A stretch of 64,000 nucleotides of DNA from the NCBI RefSeq assembly GCF_023516595.1, contig NZ_JAMGBG010000027.1, positions 186,001 to 250,000 of the forward strand. The letters are read 5' to 3'. Every line of letters starts with the position of its first letter. The first letter of the stretch is position 1. The notes beneath the pieces are model-generated. The model worked only from the letters and a program-made list of their open reading frames with translations, was not told the DNA's origin and ran no database searches. The DNA is from Streptomyces neyagawaensis. Its GTDB lineage: Bacteria > Actinomycetota > Actinomycetes > Streptomycetales > Streptomycetaceae. A program made the translations under genes and the position numbers. Of the stretch, positions 45,903 to 54,876 are shown piece after piece.

Positions 45903-46394
45903 CTACAGCGACCGCCGCATCGCCCGGTGCGGTATCCCGGCGTCCGGGAACTCCGGCCCGTACGCCTCGTACCCCAGCCGCTCGTAGAACCCCAGCGCAT
46001 GCGTCTGCGCGCCCAGTTGCACCGAGGTCAGGCCCCGCGCGCGTGCCGCGTCCTCGACGGCCCGCACGAGCGCGACGCCCACACCCAGCCCGCGGGCCGC
46101 CGGCACGACCGCCAGCCGCCCTAGCGAGCCGACGCCCGGCTCCCCACCGGTCTTGCCGGCGGCGGCCGCTCCGTGGAGCAGCCGACCGGCGCCGAGCGGC
46201 ACCCCGTCGTCCCGCACGGCGAGCACATGCACGGCCACCTCGTCGTACGCGTCGTACTCGAGGTCCTCCGGCACGCCCTGCTCCACGACGAAGACCTCCT
46301 TGCGCACCGCGAAGCACATGGCGCGGTCGGCGGGGTCGTCGGCCACACGCACGGCGTACGCCACCGGCTCCGGGCTCGCGGGCACGTCGCTCAC
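45903..46394 (-). CDS. GNAT family N-acetyltransferase (ElaA-like)
   Basis: The 163-residue protein has [18 protein letters not shown] at the front, as in ElaA-type GNATs. The acetyl-CoA loop follows as [18 protein letters not shown], then [15 protein letters not shown] 46394 overlaps the stop of the pseudouridine synthase gene by 4 bases (GTGA), so the two are co-translated. The acceptor is unknown. Confidence 0.92.
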   Translation of the reverse strand: MSDVPASPEPVAYAVRVADDPADRAMCFAVRKEVFVVEQGVPEDLEYDAYDEVAVHVLAVRDDGVPLGAGRLLHGAAAAGKTGGEPGVGSLGRLAVVPAARGLGVGVALVRAVEDAARARGLTSVQLGAQTHALGFYERLGYEAYGPEFPDAGIPHRAMRRSL

Positions 46395-47335
46395 GCGTAC
46401 GTCTCCTCCCGCACCTTGTCGAGGGCCTTCTGCAGATCGGCCAGGTAGTCGCTCGCGAACTCGACCCACTGCCCGTCCCCGGGGTGCTCGAAGCCCAGCC
46501 GGACCGCGTGCAGCCACTGGCGGGTGAGGCCGAGGCGCTTGGCGAGCGTCGGGTCGGCGCCGTACGTCAGGTCGCCCACGCACGGGTGCCGGTGGGCGGA
46601 CATGTGGACGCGGATCTGGTGCGTGCGCCCGGTCTCCAGCTTGATGTCGAGCAGGGAGGCGGCGCGGAACGCCTCCACCAGGTCGTAGTGCGTGACGGAC
46701 GGCTTGCCCTCGGCGATGACCGCCCACTTGTAGTCGTGGTTCGGGTGCCGCCCGATGGGCGCGTCGATGGTGCCGCTGGTGGGGTCGGGGTGGCCCTGGA
46801 CGAGCGTGTGGTACCGCTTGTCGACGGTCCGCTCCTTGAACTGGCGCTTCAGGAACGTGTACGCGTACTCGGACTTGGCGACCACCATCAGGCCCGACGT
46901 GCCCACGTCGAGCCGGTGGACGATGCCCTGGCGCTCGGCGGCGCCGGACGTCGAGATCCGGTACCCGGCGGCGGCGAGTCCGCCGATGACGGTCGGCCCG
47001 GACCAGCCGGGGCTGGGGTGCGCGGCCACACCGACCGGCTTGACGATCACGACCACGTCGTCGTCGTCGTGCACGATCTCCATGCCCTCGACCGGCTCGG
47101 CCACCACCTGCACCGGCGCGGGCGCCTGCGGCATCTCGACCTCCAGCCAGGCCCCGCCGTGCACCCGCTCCGATTTGCCGACCACCGACCCGTCGACCGC
47201 GACCTTCCCCGCGGCGGCGAGCTCCGCGGCCTTGGTACGGGAGAAGCCGAACATGCGGGAGATGGCGGCGTCGACGCGCTCGCCCTCCAGGCCGTCGGGC
47301 ACGGGCAGGGTACGGATCTCGGGAAGCGTGCTCAC
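46391..47335 (-). CDS. RluA/RluD family pseudouridine synthase
   Basis: The 314-residue enzyme has an N-terminal S4 RNA-binding domain ([20 protein letters not shown]) and catalytic Asp in [29 protein letters not shown] and [19 protein letters not shown] complete the RluD signature. It modifies uridines, most likely in 23S rRNA. GTG 47335 ([13 protein letters not shown]) is preferred; CATACT six bases upstream resembles a -10 box. It lies 81 bases downstream of lspA. Confidence 0.94.
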   Translation of the reverse strand: MSTLPEIRTLPVPDGLEGERVDAAISRMFGFSRTKAAELAAAGKVAVDGSVVGKSERVHGGAWLEVEMPQAPAPVQVVAEPVEGMEIVHDDDDVVVIVKPVGVAAHPSPGWSGPTVIGGLAAAGYRISTSGAAERQGIVHRLDVGTSGLMVVAKSEYAYTFLKRQFKERTVDKRYHTLVQGHPDPTSGTIDAPIGRHPNHDYKWAVIAEGKPSVTHYDLVEAFRAASLLDIKLETGRTHQIRVHMSAHRHPCVGDLTYGADPTLAKRLGLTRQWLHAVRLGFEHPGDGQWVEFASDYLADLQKALDKVREETYA

Positions 47336-47416
47336 CCGTCGAGTATGCCGGACCGCCACGACACGCCCGACCGCGCCTGTGGAAAACTCCCCCGACCCCG
47401 GCCGTGCCCGGGGCGC

Positions 47417-48028
47417 TCAGTCCTTGTGGACGGTGCCGTCCGGGTCGAGCCCGCGGAAGGACAGCAGCACGATCAGGATGCCGCCGCACACGATCGCCGA
47501 GTCCGCCAGGTTGAACACGGCGAAGCCCTTGGGTGCGATGAAGTCGACGACCGCGCCCTCGAAGACACCCGGCGAACGGAAGATCCGGTCGGTGAGGTTG
47601 CCCAGCGCGCCGCCCAGCAGCAGGCCGAGCGCGATCGCCCAGGGCAGGCTGTAGAGCTTGCGCGCGAGCCGGGCGATCACCACGATCACGATCGCCGCGA
47701 TCATCGTGAAGATGATCGTGAAGGCCTCGCCGAAGCCGAAAGCGGCGCCCGCGTTGCGGATCGCCTCGAACTTCAGCCAGTCCCCGATGATCTCGATCGG
47801 CTCGTGGTGCTCCAGTCTGGCGACCACGATCATCTTGCTGACCAGGTCGAGCACGTACGCCAGCGCGGCGACCCCGAACAGCACGGCGATGCGGCGCTTG
47901 CCGCGCGGGCGCGCGGACGCGTCGGTCCGCGCCGCGTCCGCGCCGTTCCCGTCGTCGGCCTGCTCCGGGTCCGTGCCCGCCGCCTCTGGGATGTCCGGCG
48001 TACCGATGATGCGCTCCGCCTCTGCCAC
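47417..48028 (-). CDS. lspA: Signal peptidase II (lipoprotein)
   Basis: LspA cleaves the signal peptide of lipidated prolipoproteins. The 203-residue protein has a longer N-terminal cytoplasmic tail than usual (about 45 residues, acidic), then four membrane helices. NAGAAFGFG is followed by the catalytic aspartates in LGNLTDRIF and [11 protein letters not shown] 48028 has a GAGGGA ribosome site. It acts after Lgt (3204-4301). Confidence 0.96.
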   Translation of the reverse strand: MAEAERIIGTPDIPEAAGTDPEQADDGNGADAARTDASARPRGKRRIAVLFGVAALAYVLDLVSKMIVVARLEHHEPIEIIGDWLKFEAIRNAGAAFGFGEAFTIIFTMIAAIVIVVIARLARKLYSLPWAIALGLLLGGALGNLTDRIFRSPGVFEGAVVDFIAPKGFAVFNLADSAIVCGGILIVLLSFRGLDPDGTVHKD

Positions 48029-48039
48029 GTGAGTCCCTC

Positions 48040-48049
48040 AACCTAGGTT
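48040..48049 (-). promoter_or_regulatory. 10-bp palindrome upstream of lspA
   Basis: AACCTAGGTT is a perfect palindrome 12 bases upstream of the lspA start. On the minus strand it includes TAGGTT, a possible -10 box. Confidence 0.35.
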
Positions 48050-48109
48050 CCTGACTGAGGACAAAGGTACGACACGACCTCCGGGGACCAGGGGCTCAGT
48101 CGGGGATCA

Positions 48110-49213
48110 CTACCGCCGTTCCTGCTTCTGCTTGCACTCGACGCACAGCGTGGCCCTCGGGAAGGCCTGCATGCGCGCCTTGCCGATCGGGTTGCCGCAG
48201 CTCTCGCAGAGGCCGTACGTGCCCGTGGCGAGCCGTTCCAGGGCGCGCTCGGTCTGGTCGAGCATCTCGCGCGCGTTGTGGGCCAGCGCCATCTCGTGCT
48301 CGCGCGTGATGTTCTTGGCGCCGGTGTCGGCCTGGTCGTCGCCCGCGCCGTCGCCGGAGTCCCGCATCAGACCCGTGAGCGACTTCTCGGAGGCGTCCAG
48401 CTCCGCCCGCAGCCGCATCGCCTCGGACGTCAGCTCCGTGCGGGCCTCGGCGACCTCCTCCGGGCTCCAGGGGTCCTCACCGGGCCGTACCGCCAGCTCG
48501 CCGGGGTCCGCCGCGGCGGGCCGTGCCTTGGGGACGGCGGTGGGCTTCTTCGCCGCCGTAGCCGTACCAGGAGTGTTCTTCGCAACCACCGTCGTGGCTC
48601 CCGTCGTCTCGGCGGCCTCGGCCGCGCCCGCCTTCTCGGCCTCGCTCGTCGCGGAGGTGTTCCGGGCGGTGCTCTTCGTGGATGTGCTGCTCTTCGTGGC
48701 CGCCGTCTTCCCGGCGGCACCCTTCTTGGCCACCGCATCGGTGGCCGCGCTCTTCCCGGCCGCCGACCGCGCGGCGGCACTGTCCTTCCCGGCGGTCTTC
48801 CGGGCCGCTGTCTTCCTCACCACGGCCTTCTCCGCCGTGGTCTCCCGCGCCTCGGTCTCCTCGCCCTCGGCCTTCTTCCCCTCGGCCTTCTTTGCTGCGG
48901 TCTTCTTTGTTGCCGTCTTCTTGGCCGCGGTCTTCTTTGCTGCGGTCTTCCCCGCCGCGGTCTTCTTCCCCGGACTCCTCTTCGCCGCGCCCGTGCCGAC
49001 GTCCTTCCTCCTCGTCACCCGCACGGCCCCGGCACCAGGCGTGCCCTCCTGATCGGCGCCGGACCTCGGCCCCACTGCGGCGGTCTTCGCGGCTCCCTTC
49101 TCCGCGGTCGTTCCCTCGGCGTCCGTCTTCCGGGCGCTCGTCCTGCTGGTGGCCGCCTTCGCTCCCGGGGTCGCGGGGACCCGCTTCTTGCCGCTCACAT
49201 CCTTCGCCACCAT
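48110..49213 (-). CDS. TraR/DksA zinc-finger protein with Lys/Ala-rich histone-like N terminus
   Basis: The 367-residue protein has two parts. Residues 1 to about 240 are Lys-, Ala- and Thr-rich with many KKTAAKKTA-type repeats, like histone H1 tails or the C termini of actinobacterial HU. The last 115 residues are a TraR/DksA-like module: a coiled coil and a four-Cys zinc finger (C336, C339, C357, C360). The combination suggests nucleoid binding plus RNA polymerase contact. An obvious DxxDxA tip motif is not seen. ATG 49213 has an AAGGGG ribosome site. Confidence 0.88.
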   Translation of the reverse strand: MVAKDVSGKKRVPATPGAKAATSRTSARKTDAEGTTAEKGAAKTAAVGPRSGADQEGTPGAGAVRVTRRKDVGTGAAKRSPGKKTAAGKTAAKKTAAKKTATKKTAAKKAEGKKAEGEETEARETTAEKAVVRKTAARKTAGKDSAAARSAAGKSAATDAVAKKGAAGKTAATKSSTSTKSTARNTSATSEAEKAGAAEAAETTGATTVVAKNTPGTATAAKKPTAVPKARPAAADPGELAVRPGEDPWSPEEVAEARTELTSEAMRLRAELDASEKSLTGLMRDSGDGAGDDQADTGAKNITREHEMALAHNAREMLDQTERALERLATGTYGLCESCGNPIGKARMQAFPRATLCVECKQKQERR

Positions 49214-49226
49214 GGCCGCGGCCCCT

Positions 49227-49258
49227 TCACATATTGTGATCTTGCACGCGAATCGTGC
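49227..49258 (-). promoter_or_regulatory. Two inverted repeats upstream of the DksA-like gene
   Basis: TCACA-TAT-TGTGA (49227-49239) and GCACG-CGAAT-CGTGC (49244-49258) lie just upstream of ATG 49213. They are candidate operators. The rest of the 320-bp spacer up to the ileS promoter (49259-49533) shows a further short palindrome CGAT-AA-ATCG (about 49264-49273) and no gene that I can support. Confidence 0.4.
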
Positions 49259-49533
49259 TGGGACGATAAATCGACCCGAGTCCCGCGGCAACGGGGCACA
49301 CCACCCATTCCGGCCACCTCGCGACCGTCACGCAGCGAGCCTGCAAGCGTTGTGCCCAGCTCCCCGCCGGGTATTCCGCCCCGCCGCGGGTCCGGGGATC
49401 CGGACGTCCGGACCGCTCCATTCGGGTCACCCCGCAGGTCACCGCGCCACCCGGCCACCGAGCCCGCCGAAGGCCCCCGCCCGCCCCGCCACGGGCGCCG
49501 CAAAACCGGTCGGCCGCTGTCCGCCCGGCGCCG

Positions 49534-49539
49534 TACACT
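49534..49539 (+). promoter_or_regulatory. -10 box of the ileS T-box transcript
   Basis: TACACT fits a -10 box directly upstream of the T-box leader, placing the transcription start near 49546. No good -35 box was found. Confidence 0.5.
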
Positions 49540-49545
49540 GGGCGC

Positions 49546-49851
49546 AGCGAAAAGCGTGGATGGGGACGAGTAGCGCCGTACGCAGCCAAGAGCGACCCGG
49601 GGACGGTGGAAGCCCGGGGGCGAGCGCGACGCGAAGATCACCCCGGAGCCGCCGGAAGAACGCCGAGACCCTCGGGACGCGGCCAGTAGACCCGGCATCG
49701 CGACCTCAATGAGGGGGCTCGTCACGGCGTACGACGCGACGACGGGCCAAGGAGGGTGGTACCGCGGGAGCGCGCCGCACACGGCGTACGCAGGATGAAG
49801 GCTCTCGTCCCTCCGACGGAAGGCAGCAAGTCCGTTGGAGGAAGCTCGCTC
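49546..49851 (+). ncRNA. Translational T-box riboswitch for ileS
   Basis: The leader carries the T-box core AGGGTGGTACCGCGG (49753-49767) with the TGGT bulge that pairs with uncharged tRNA NCCA. A probable isoleucine specifier ATC lies in a GAAGATCACC loop (49637-49639). Two competing helices are visible. Antisequestrator: GGAGGG (49751-49756) with CCCTCC (49809-49814). Sequestrator: 49811-49820 with 49831-49840, ten pairs including one G.U, which buries the ileS Shine-Dalgarno GGAGG (49837-49841). Uncharged tRNA(Ile) should stabilise the first helix and free the ribosome site. This fits the translational T-boxes known for actinobacterial ileS. Confidence 0.92.
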
Positions 49852-52800
49852 ATGACAGAGCCGACGTACCGCCAGGTGCCCGCCCAGGTCGACCTGCCCG
49901 CGCTCGAGCACGCGGTGCTCGACTTCTGGCGCGAGCAGAAGATCTTCGCCAAGAGCCTGGAGCAGTCCGAGGGTCGCCCCGAATGGGTGTTCTACGAGGG
50001 CCCGCCCACCGCCAACGGCATGCCGGGCGCCCACCACATCGAGGCCCGCGTCTTCAAGGACGTCTTCCCCCGCTTCCGCACCATGCGCGGCTACCACGTG
50101 GCCCGCAAGGCCGGCTGGGACTGCCACGGCCTGCCGGTGGAGCTGGCGGTCGAGAAGGAGCTCGGCTTCAACGGCAAGAAGGACATCGAGGCGTACGGCA
50201 TCGCCGAGTTCAACGCCAAGTGCCGTGAGTCCGTGCTCCGCCACACCGACGCGTTCTCCGACCTGACGACCCGCATGGGCTACTGGGTCGACCTCGACGA
50301 CGCGTACGTGACCATGGAGCCCGAGTACATCGAGTCCGTCTGGTGGTCGCTGAAGGAGATCTTCAACAAGGGCCTGCTGGTCCAGGACCACCGCGTGGCC
50401 CCCTGGTGCCCCCGCTGCGGCACCGGCCTGTCGGACCACGAGCTGGCGCAGGGCTACGAGACGGTCGTCGACCCCTCGGTGTACGTCCGTTTCCCGCTCA
50501 CCTCCGGTCCGCTCGCGGGCGAGGCCGCGCTCCTGGTGTGGACGACCACGCCGTGGACGCTGGTGTCCAACACCGCGGTCGCCGCCCACCCCGAGGTCAC
50601 CTACGTGGTCGCCACGGACGGCACCGAGAAGCTCGTCGTCGCCGAGCCGCTCGTCGCCAAGGCGCTCGGCGAGGGCTGGGAGACCACCGGTCAGTCCTTC
50701 ACCGGCGCCGAGATGGAGCGCTGGACCTATCAACGTCCGTTCGAGCTCGTGGAGTTCCCCGAGCCCGCCCACTACGTGGTGAACGCCGAGTACGTGACCA
50801 CCGAGGACGGCACGGGTCTGGTCCACCAGTCCCCCGCCTTCGGTGAGGACGACCTCAAGGTGTGCCGGGCGTACGGCCTGCCGGTGATCAACCCGGTCCG
50901 CCCGGACGGCACGTTCGAGGAGAACGTCCCGCTGGTCGGCGGCGTCTTCTTCAAGAAGGCGGACGAGAAGCTCACCGAGGACCTCCAGACCCGGGGCCTG
51001 CTGTTCAAGCACATCCCGTACGAGCACAGCTACCCCCACTGCTGGCGCTGCCACACCGCGCTCCTCTACTACGCGCAGCCGTCCTGGTACATCCGCACCA
51101 CCGCCGTCAAGGACCGTCTCCTCCAGGAGAACGAGAAGACCAACTGGTTCCCGGACACGGTCAAGCACGGCCGCTTCGGCGACTGGCTGAACAACAACAT
51201 CGACTGGGCGCTGTCCCGCAACCGCTACTGGGGCACCCCGCTGCCGATCTGGCGCTGCGAGGAGGGTCACCTCACCTGCGTGGGCTCCCGCGAGGAGCTG
51301 AGCCGGCTCTCCGGCACCGACCAGTCGGAGCTGGACCCGCACCGCCCGTTCATCGACGCGGTCACCTTCCCGTGCCCCGAGGGCGGCTGCGCCGCCACCG
51401 CCACCCGCGTCCCGGAGGTCATCGACGCCTGGTACGACTCGGGCTCGATGCCGTTCGCGCAGTGGGGCTACCCGTACAAGAACAAGGAGCTCTTCGAGAG
51501 CCGCTACCCGGCCCAGTTCATCAGCGAGGCCATCGACCAGACCCGCGGCTGGTTCTACACGCTGATGGCGGTCGGCACCCTGGTCTTCGACAAGTCGTCG
51601 TACGAGAACGTCGTCTGCCTCGGCCACATCCTCGCCGAGGACGGCCGCAAGATGTCCAAGCACCTCGGCAACATCCTGCAGCCCATCCCGCTCATGGACC
51701 AGCACGGCGCCGACGCGGTCCGCTGGTTCATGGCGGCCGGCGGCTCCCCCTGGGCGGCCCGCCGCGTCGGCCACGGCACGATCCAGGAGGTCGTGCGCAA
51801 GACCCTCCTCACGTACTGGAACACGGTCGCCTTCCAGGCCCTGTACGCCCGTACGTCGAACTGGGCGCCGTCCGAGGCGGACCCGGCCCCCGCCGACCGC
51901 CCCGTCCTGGACCGCTGGCTGCTGAGCGAGCTGCACGCCCTGGTCGACCAGGTGACGCAGTCGCTGGAGGCGTACGACACCCAGCGCGCCGGCAAGCTGC
52001 TCTCCGCGTTCGTGGACGACCTGTCGAACTGGTACGTCCGCCGCTCGCGCCGCCGCTTCTGGCAGGGCGACAAGGCCGCGCTGCGCACCCTGCACGAGGT
52101 CGTCGAGACGGTCACCAAGCTGATGGCCCCGCTGACCCCGTTCATCACCGAGCGGGTCTGGCAGGACCTGATCGTGCCGGTGTCCCCCGGTGCTCCGGAG
52201 TCCGTGCACCTGGCGTCCTGGCCGGAGGCGGACCTCACGGCCATCGACCCGGAGCTGTCGAAGCAGATGGTGCTCGTCCGCCGTCTCGTGGAGCTGGGCC
52301 GCGCCACGCGCGCGGAGTCGGGCGTCAAGACCCGCCAGCCGCTGTCCCGCGCCCTGGTGGCCGCCACCGGGTTCGGCTCCCTGGACCCCGAGCTGCACAC
52401 CCAGATCACGGAAGAGCTGAACGTGAGCTCGCTCGCCTCGCTGAGCGAGGTCGGCGGCAGCCTGGTGGACACCACCGCCAAGGCGAACTTCCGCGCCCTC
52501 GGCAAGCGCTTCGGCAAGCGCGTCCAGGACGTGGCCAAGGCCGTGGCGAACGCGGACGCCGCCGCCCTCTCCCTCGCCCTGCGGGAGGGCACGGCGTCGG
52601 TCGAGGTCGACGGTGAGACGATCACCCTGGCGCCGGACGAGGTGATCATCACGGAGACCCCGCGCGAGGGCTGGTCGGTCGCCTCCGACTCGGGTGCGAC
52701 GGTGGCCCTGGACCTGGAGATCACGGAGGAGCTCCGCCGGGCGGGCCTCGCCCGTGACGCGATCCGGCTGATCCAGGAGGCCCGCAAGAACAGCGGCCTC

Positions 52801-52995
52801 GACGTGGCCGACCGCATCGCGCTGCGCTGGACCGCGACCGACGAGGCCGTGGTCGACGCGCTCACCGAGCACGCCGGGCTGATCGCCGACGAGGTCCTCG
52901 CGACGGACTTCGCCACCGGTGAGGCCGACGACACCTACGGCGCCCCGTTCACGGACGAGGCCCTGACCCTGACGTTCCGCCTCCGCAAGGCGTGA
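49852..52995 (+). CDS. ileS: Isoleucyl-tRNA synthetase
   Basis: IleS charges tRNA(Ile). The 1047-residue class I enzyme has the HIGH-type segment NGMPGAHHIEARVFKD, the editing domain, WYDSGSMPFAQWGYP, and the KMSKS-type GRKMSKHLGN (about residue 600). The C-terminal half carries the anticodon-binding domain. Length and HIGH-region form suggest the eukaryote-like type 2 IleS, which is usually less sensitive to mupirocin; that is inference. ATG 49852 follows the sequestered GGAGG site of the T-box. A 1225-codon ORF on the other strand is a shadow. Confidence 0.97.
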   Translation: MTEPTYRQVPAQVDLPALEHAVLDFWREQKIFAKSLEQSEGRPEWVFYEGPPTANGMPGAHHIEARVFKDVFPRFRTMRGYHVARKAGWDCHGLPVELAVEKELGFNGKKDIEAYGIAEFNAKCRESVLRHTDAFSDLTTRMGYWVDLDDAYVTMEPEYIESVWWSLKEIFNKGLLVQDHRVAPWCPRCGTGLSDHELAQGYETVVDPSVYVRFPLTSGPLAGEAALLVWTTTPWTLVSNTAVAAHPEVTYVVATDGTEKLVVAEPLVAKALGEGWETTGQSFTGAEMERWTYQRPFELVEFPEPAHYVVNAEYVTTEDGTGLVHQSPAFGEDDLKVCRAYGLPVINPVRPDGTFEENVPLVGGVFFKKADEKLTEDLQTRGLLFKHIPYEHSYPHCWRCHTALLYYAQPSWYIRTTAVKDRLLQENEKTNWFPDTVKHGRFGDWLNNNIDWALSRNRYWGTPLPIWRCEEGHLTCVGSREELSRLSGTDQSELDPHRPFIDAVTFPCPEGGCAATATRVPEVIDAWYDSGSMPFAQWGYPYKNKELFESRYPAQFISEAIDQTRGWFYTLMAVGTLVFDKSSYENVVCLGHILAEDGRKMSKHLGNILQPIPLMDQHGADAVRWFMAAGGSPWAARRVGHGTIQEVVRKTLLTYWNTVAFQALYARTSNWAPSEADPAPADRPVLDRWLLSELHALVDQVTQSLEAYDTQRAGKLLSAFVDDLSNWYVRRSRRRFWQGDKAALRTLHEVVETVTKLMAPLTPFITERVWQDLIVPVSPGAPESVHLASWPEADLTAIDPELSKQMVLVRRLVELGRATRAESGVKTRQPLSRALVAATGFGSLDPELHTQITEELNVSSLASLSEVGGSLVDTTAKANFRALGKRFGKRVQDVAKAVANADAAALSLALREGTASVEVDGETITLAPDEVIITETPREGWSVASDSGATVALDLEITEELRRAGLARDAIRLIQEARKNSGLDVADRIALRWTATDEAVVDALTEHAGLIADEVLATDFATGEADDTYGAPFTDEALTLTFRLRKA

Positions 52996-53060
52996 CGCAG
53001 GCCCGCTGAACCGCCCGGCCCGGAGCCGACCGCTCCGGAGCCGCGGCGCCGATCATGACC

Positions 53061-53102
53061 GAAGGCCCGGTGACACCGCACAGGCGGTGTCACCGGGCCT
53101 TC
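53061..53102 (+). terminator. Terminator of ileS
   Basis: A perfect 19-bp inverted repeat (53061-53079 with 53084-53102) with a 4-base loop lies 66 bases after the ileS stop. Confidence 0.92.
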
Positions 53103-53129
53103 GGCGTGGTGTGCTTCGGCGTGGTGTGC
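53100..53129. repeat. 15-bp tandem duplication
   Basis: TTCGGCGTGGTGTGC is present twice in tandem (53100-53114 and 53115-53129), starting in the distal arm of the ileS terminator. It is probably a replication slippage product. Confidence 0.75.
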
Positions 53130-53190
53130 GCAGGACATCCGTCCCACCTGCGAACAACCGTCCCAAACACCCCCGAACGCGCGTAGCACA

Positions 53191-53231
53191 AGGGCGGGGC
53201 CCCGGATCGAAGAGATCCGGGGCCCCGCCCT
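53191..53231 (-). terminator. Terminator of divIVA
   Basis: A perfect 18-bp inverted repeat (53191-53208 with 53214-53231, loop 5) lies 36 bases past the divIVA stop on the minus strand. With the ileS terminator it insulates the two convergent units. Apart from the tandem repeat I see nothing else in 52996-53266. Confidence 0.9.
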
Positions 53232-53266
53232 GAACGCTGCCGACGCCTATGGCGCGCCGGTGATGA

Positions 53267-54472
53267 TCAGTTGTCGTCCTCGTCGATGAGGAAGCCACGC
53301 ATCGGCGAGGGAGCCTGCCCCATCGGCGACGGACCCTGCGGCCGGACCGGAGCCATCGGCTGGGTCATGGCCGGGGACATCTGCTGCTGACCGCCGTAGG
53401 AGGGCGCGGCCGGCGCCGGGGCGCCACCCATGCCCTGGCCGCCGTACGACGGCGCGCTCGCACCGGCCGGCGCCATGGACGGCGACGGGGACGGCGGCAG
53501 CGACGCGGTCGCCGGGGTGCGCGGCGGGGCCAGCGAGTCGTCCGCCTGGGTCTCCAGCTGACGCAGCTGCGACTCCAGGTAGGACTTCAGACGCGTGCGG
53601 TACTCGCGCTCGAAGCCGCGCAGGTCCTCGACCTTGCGCTCCAGCGTGGCGCGGGCGGACTCCAGGGAGCCCATCGCGACGCGGTGCTTCTCCTGCGCGT
53701 CCCGCTCCAGGGCGTCGGCCTTGGCACGGGCGTCCCGCTCCAGACCCTCGGCGCGGCTACGGGCCTCGCCGACGATCTTGTTGGCCTCGGAACGGGCCTC
53801 GGCGATCGCCTGGTCGGCGGTCTGCTGGGCCAGCGAGAGCACACGCGCGGCGCTGTCGCCGCCCGGGCCCTGACCGGGGCCGCCCATCGGACCACCCATG
53901 GGGCCGCCCATCGGGCCACCCATCTGCTGCATGGGCGGCTGGCCACCCATCGGGCCCTGCCCCATCTGGGGCTGACCCATCTGGCCCTGGCCCATGGGGC
54001 CCTGGCCCATCGGCCCCTGACCCATCGGTCCGGGACCCTGCTGCCCCTGGCCACCGGGGCCGGCGGGCAGCTGCGGAGCACCGCTCGGCAGCTGGGGCGG
54101 GCCACCCATGGGGCCCCCCATCTGCTGCGGCGGGCCCGATATCCCAGCGGGTACGGGACCGCCGGGTCCTCGCATGCCCTGCTGCTGCATGCCGCCCTGC
54201 TGCATACCGCCCTGCTGCATGCCACCTTGCTGCATGCCGCCCTGCTGCTGGTCCTGCGGCTCGGGGGGCTTGCGCATGTTCTGCTGATTCTGGGCAGCAG
54301 CACGCGTGGCCGCGGCGAGCTTGGCACGCAGGTCCTCGTTCTCACGAAGCAAGCGCGTCAGTTCGGCTTCGACCTCATCGAGGAAGGCATCGACCTCGTC
54401 CTCGTCATAGCCTTCTCGGAGGCGGACGGTCGTGAACTGCTTGTTCCGCACGTCCTCGGGGGTCAACGGCAT
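53267..54472 (-). CDS. divIVA: DivIVA polar-growth protein
   Basis: DivIVA marks curved membrane and directs tip growth in Streptomyces hyphae. The 401-residue protein has the conserved N-terminal membrane-targeting domain ([27 protein letters not shown]) and a first coiled coil to about residue 62. A long Gln/Gly/Met/Pro-rich linker (about 62-205) precedes a second coiled coil (about 205-310). A Pro/Ser/Gly tail ends GFLIDEDDN. Linker repeats are QQGGM (residues 76-100), MGQGP and GGPM. Confidence 0.96.
   Translation of the reverse strand: MPLTPEDVRNKQFTTVRLREGYDEDEVDAFLDEVEAELTRLLRENEDLRAKLAAATRAAAQNQQNMRKPPEPQDQQQGGMQQGGMQQGGMQQGGMQQQGMRGPGGPVPAGISGPPQQMGGPMGGPPQLPSGAPQLPAGPGGQGQQGPGPMGQGPMGQGPMGQGQMGQPQMGQGPMGGQPPMQQMGGPMGGPMGGPMGGPGQGPGGDSAARVLSLAQQTADQAIAEARSEANKIVGEARSRAEGLERDARAKADALERDAQEKHRVAMGSLESARATLERKVEDLRGFEREYRTRLKSYLESQLRQLETQADDSLAPPRTPATASLPPSPSPSMAPAGASAPSYGGQGMGGAPAPAAPSYGGQQQMSPAMTQPMAPVRPQGPSPMGQAPSPMRGFLIDEDDN
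54173..54247 (-). repeat. 15-bp coding repeats in divIVA
   Basis: Five in-frame 15-bp units encode QQGGM four times and then QQQGM (residues 76-100). A second array of 12-bp GGPM units lies around 53880-53930. Such arrays change length easily by slippage. Confidence 0.8.
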
Positions 54473-54518
54473 CTCTTCACCTCAACGTAGTCGTCGGCAT
54501 TCGGCAAGACCGCATCTC

Positions 54519-54815
54519 TCACACCGTTCCCATCCCGCTGGCCACTACCGTGCGCAGGATAAAAACGATGATCATCAGCACGAAGAAGGACAGGTCGAGC
54601 GCCACGCCCCCGAGACGCAGCGGCGGAATGAACCGCCGCAGAAGCTTGAGCGGTGGATCAGTGACAGTGTAGGTGGCCTCCAGAACGACCACCATCGCCT
54701 TGCCGGGTTGCCATGAGCGGGCGAACTGGAAGACGTAGTCCATGACCAACCGGAAGATCAGCACGATGAAGAACACCGTCAGCGCGATGTAGAGGATCGT
54801 CAAGACCACGCTCAT
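54519..54815 (-). CDS. YggT family membrane protein
   Basis: The 98-residue protein has two membrane helices (about residues 3-25 and 72-92) with the family segment LEATYTVTDPPLKLLRRFIP between them. YggT genes are regularly found between sepF and divIVA. The protein is linked to division or envelope biogenesis by context only. ATG 54815 (MSVVLTILY) was chosen; a longer frame to 54935 looks non-coding. Confidence 0.92.
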   Translation of the reverse strand: MSVVLTILYIALTVFFIVLIFRLVMDYVFQFARSWQPGKAMVVVLEATYTVTDPPLKLLRRFIPPLRLGGVALDLSFFVLMIIVFILRTVVASGMGTV

Positions 54816-54876
54816 GTCCGGTGTTTCCCTCTCCCCGTTCCGTGCTGCCTGTACTGCTGTTTCCGGGTGGTGCGTC

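Noticed and set aside
49227..49239. CRP binding site
   Set aside because: The half-sites are in inverted order (TCACA then TGTGA, 3-base spacer) compared with a CRP site, so it is recorded only as a repeat.
49195..52872. 1225-codon open frame on the minus strand opposite ileS
   Set aside because: It covers ileS and the T-box leader in antisense, has shadow-like composition and no domain. ileS is unambiguous.
54173..54247. CRISPR or tandem non-coding repeat in divIVA
   Set aside because: The repeats are in frame and encode the QQGGM linker of DivIVA.
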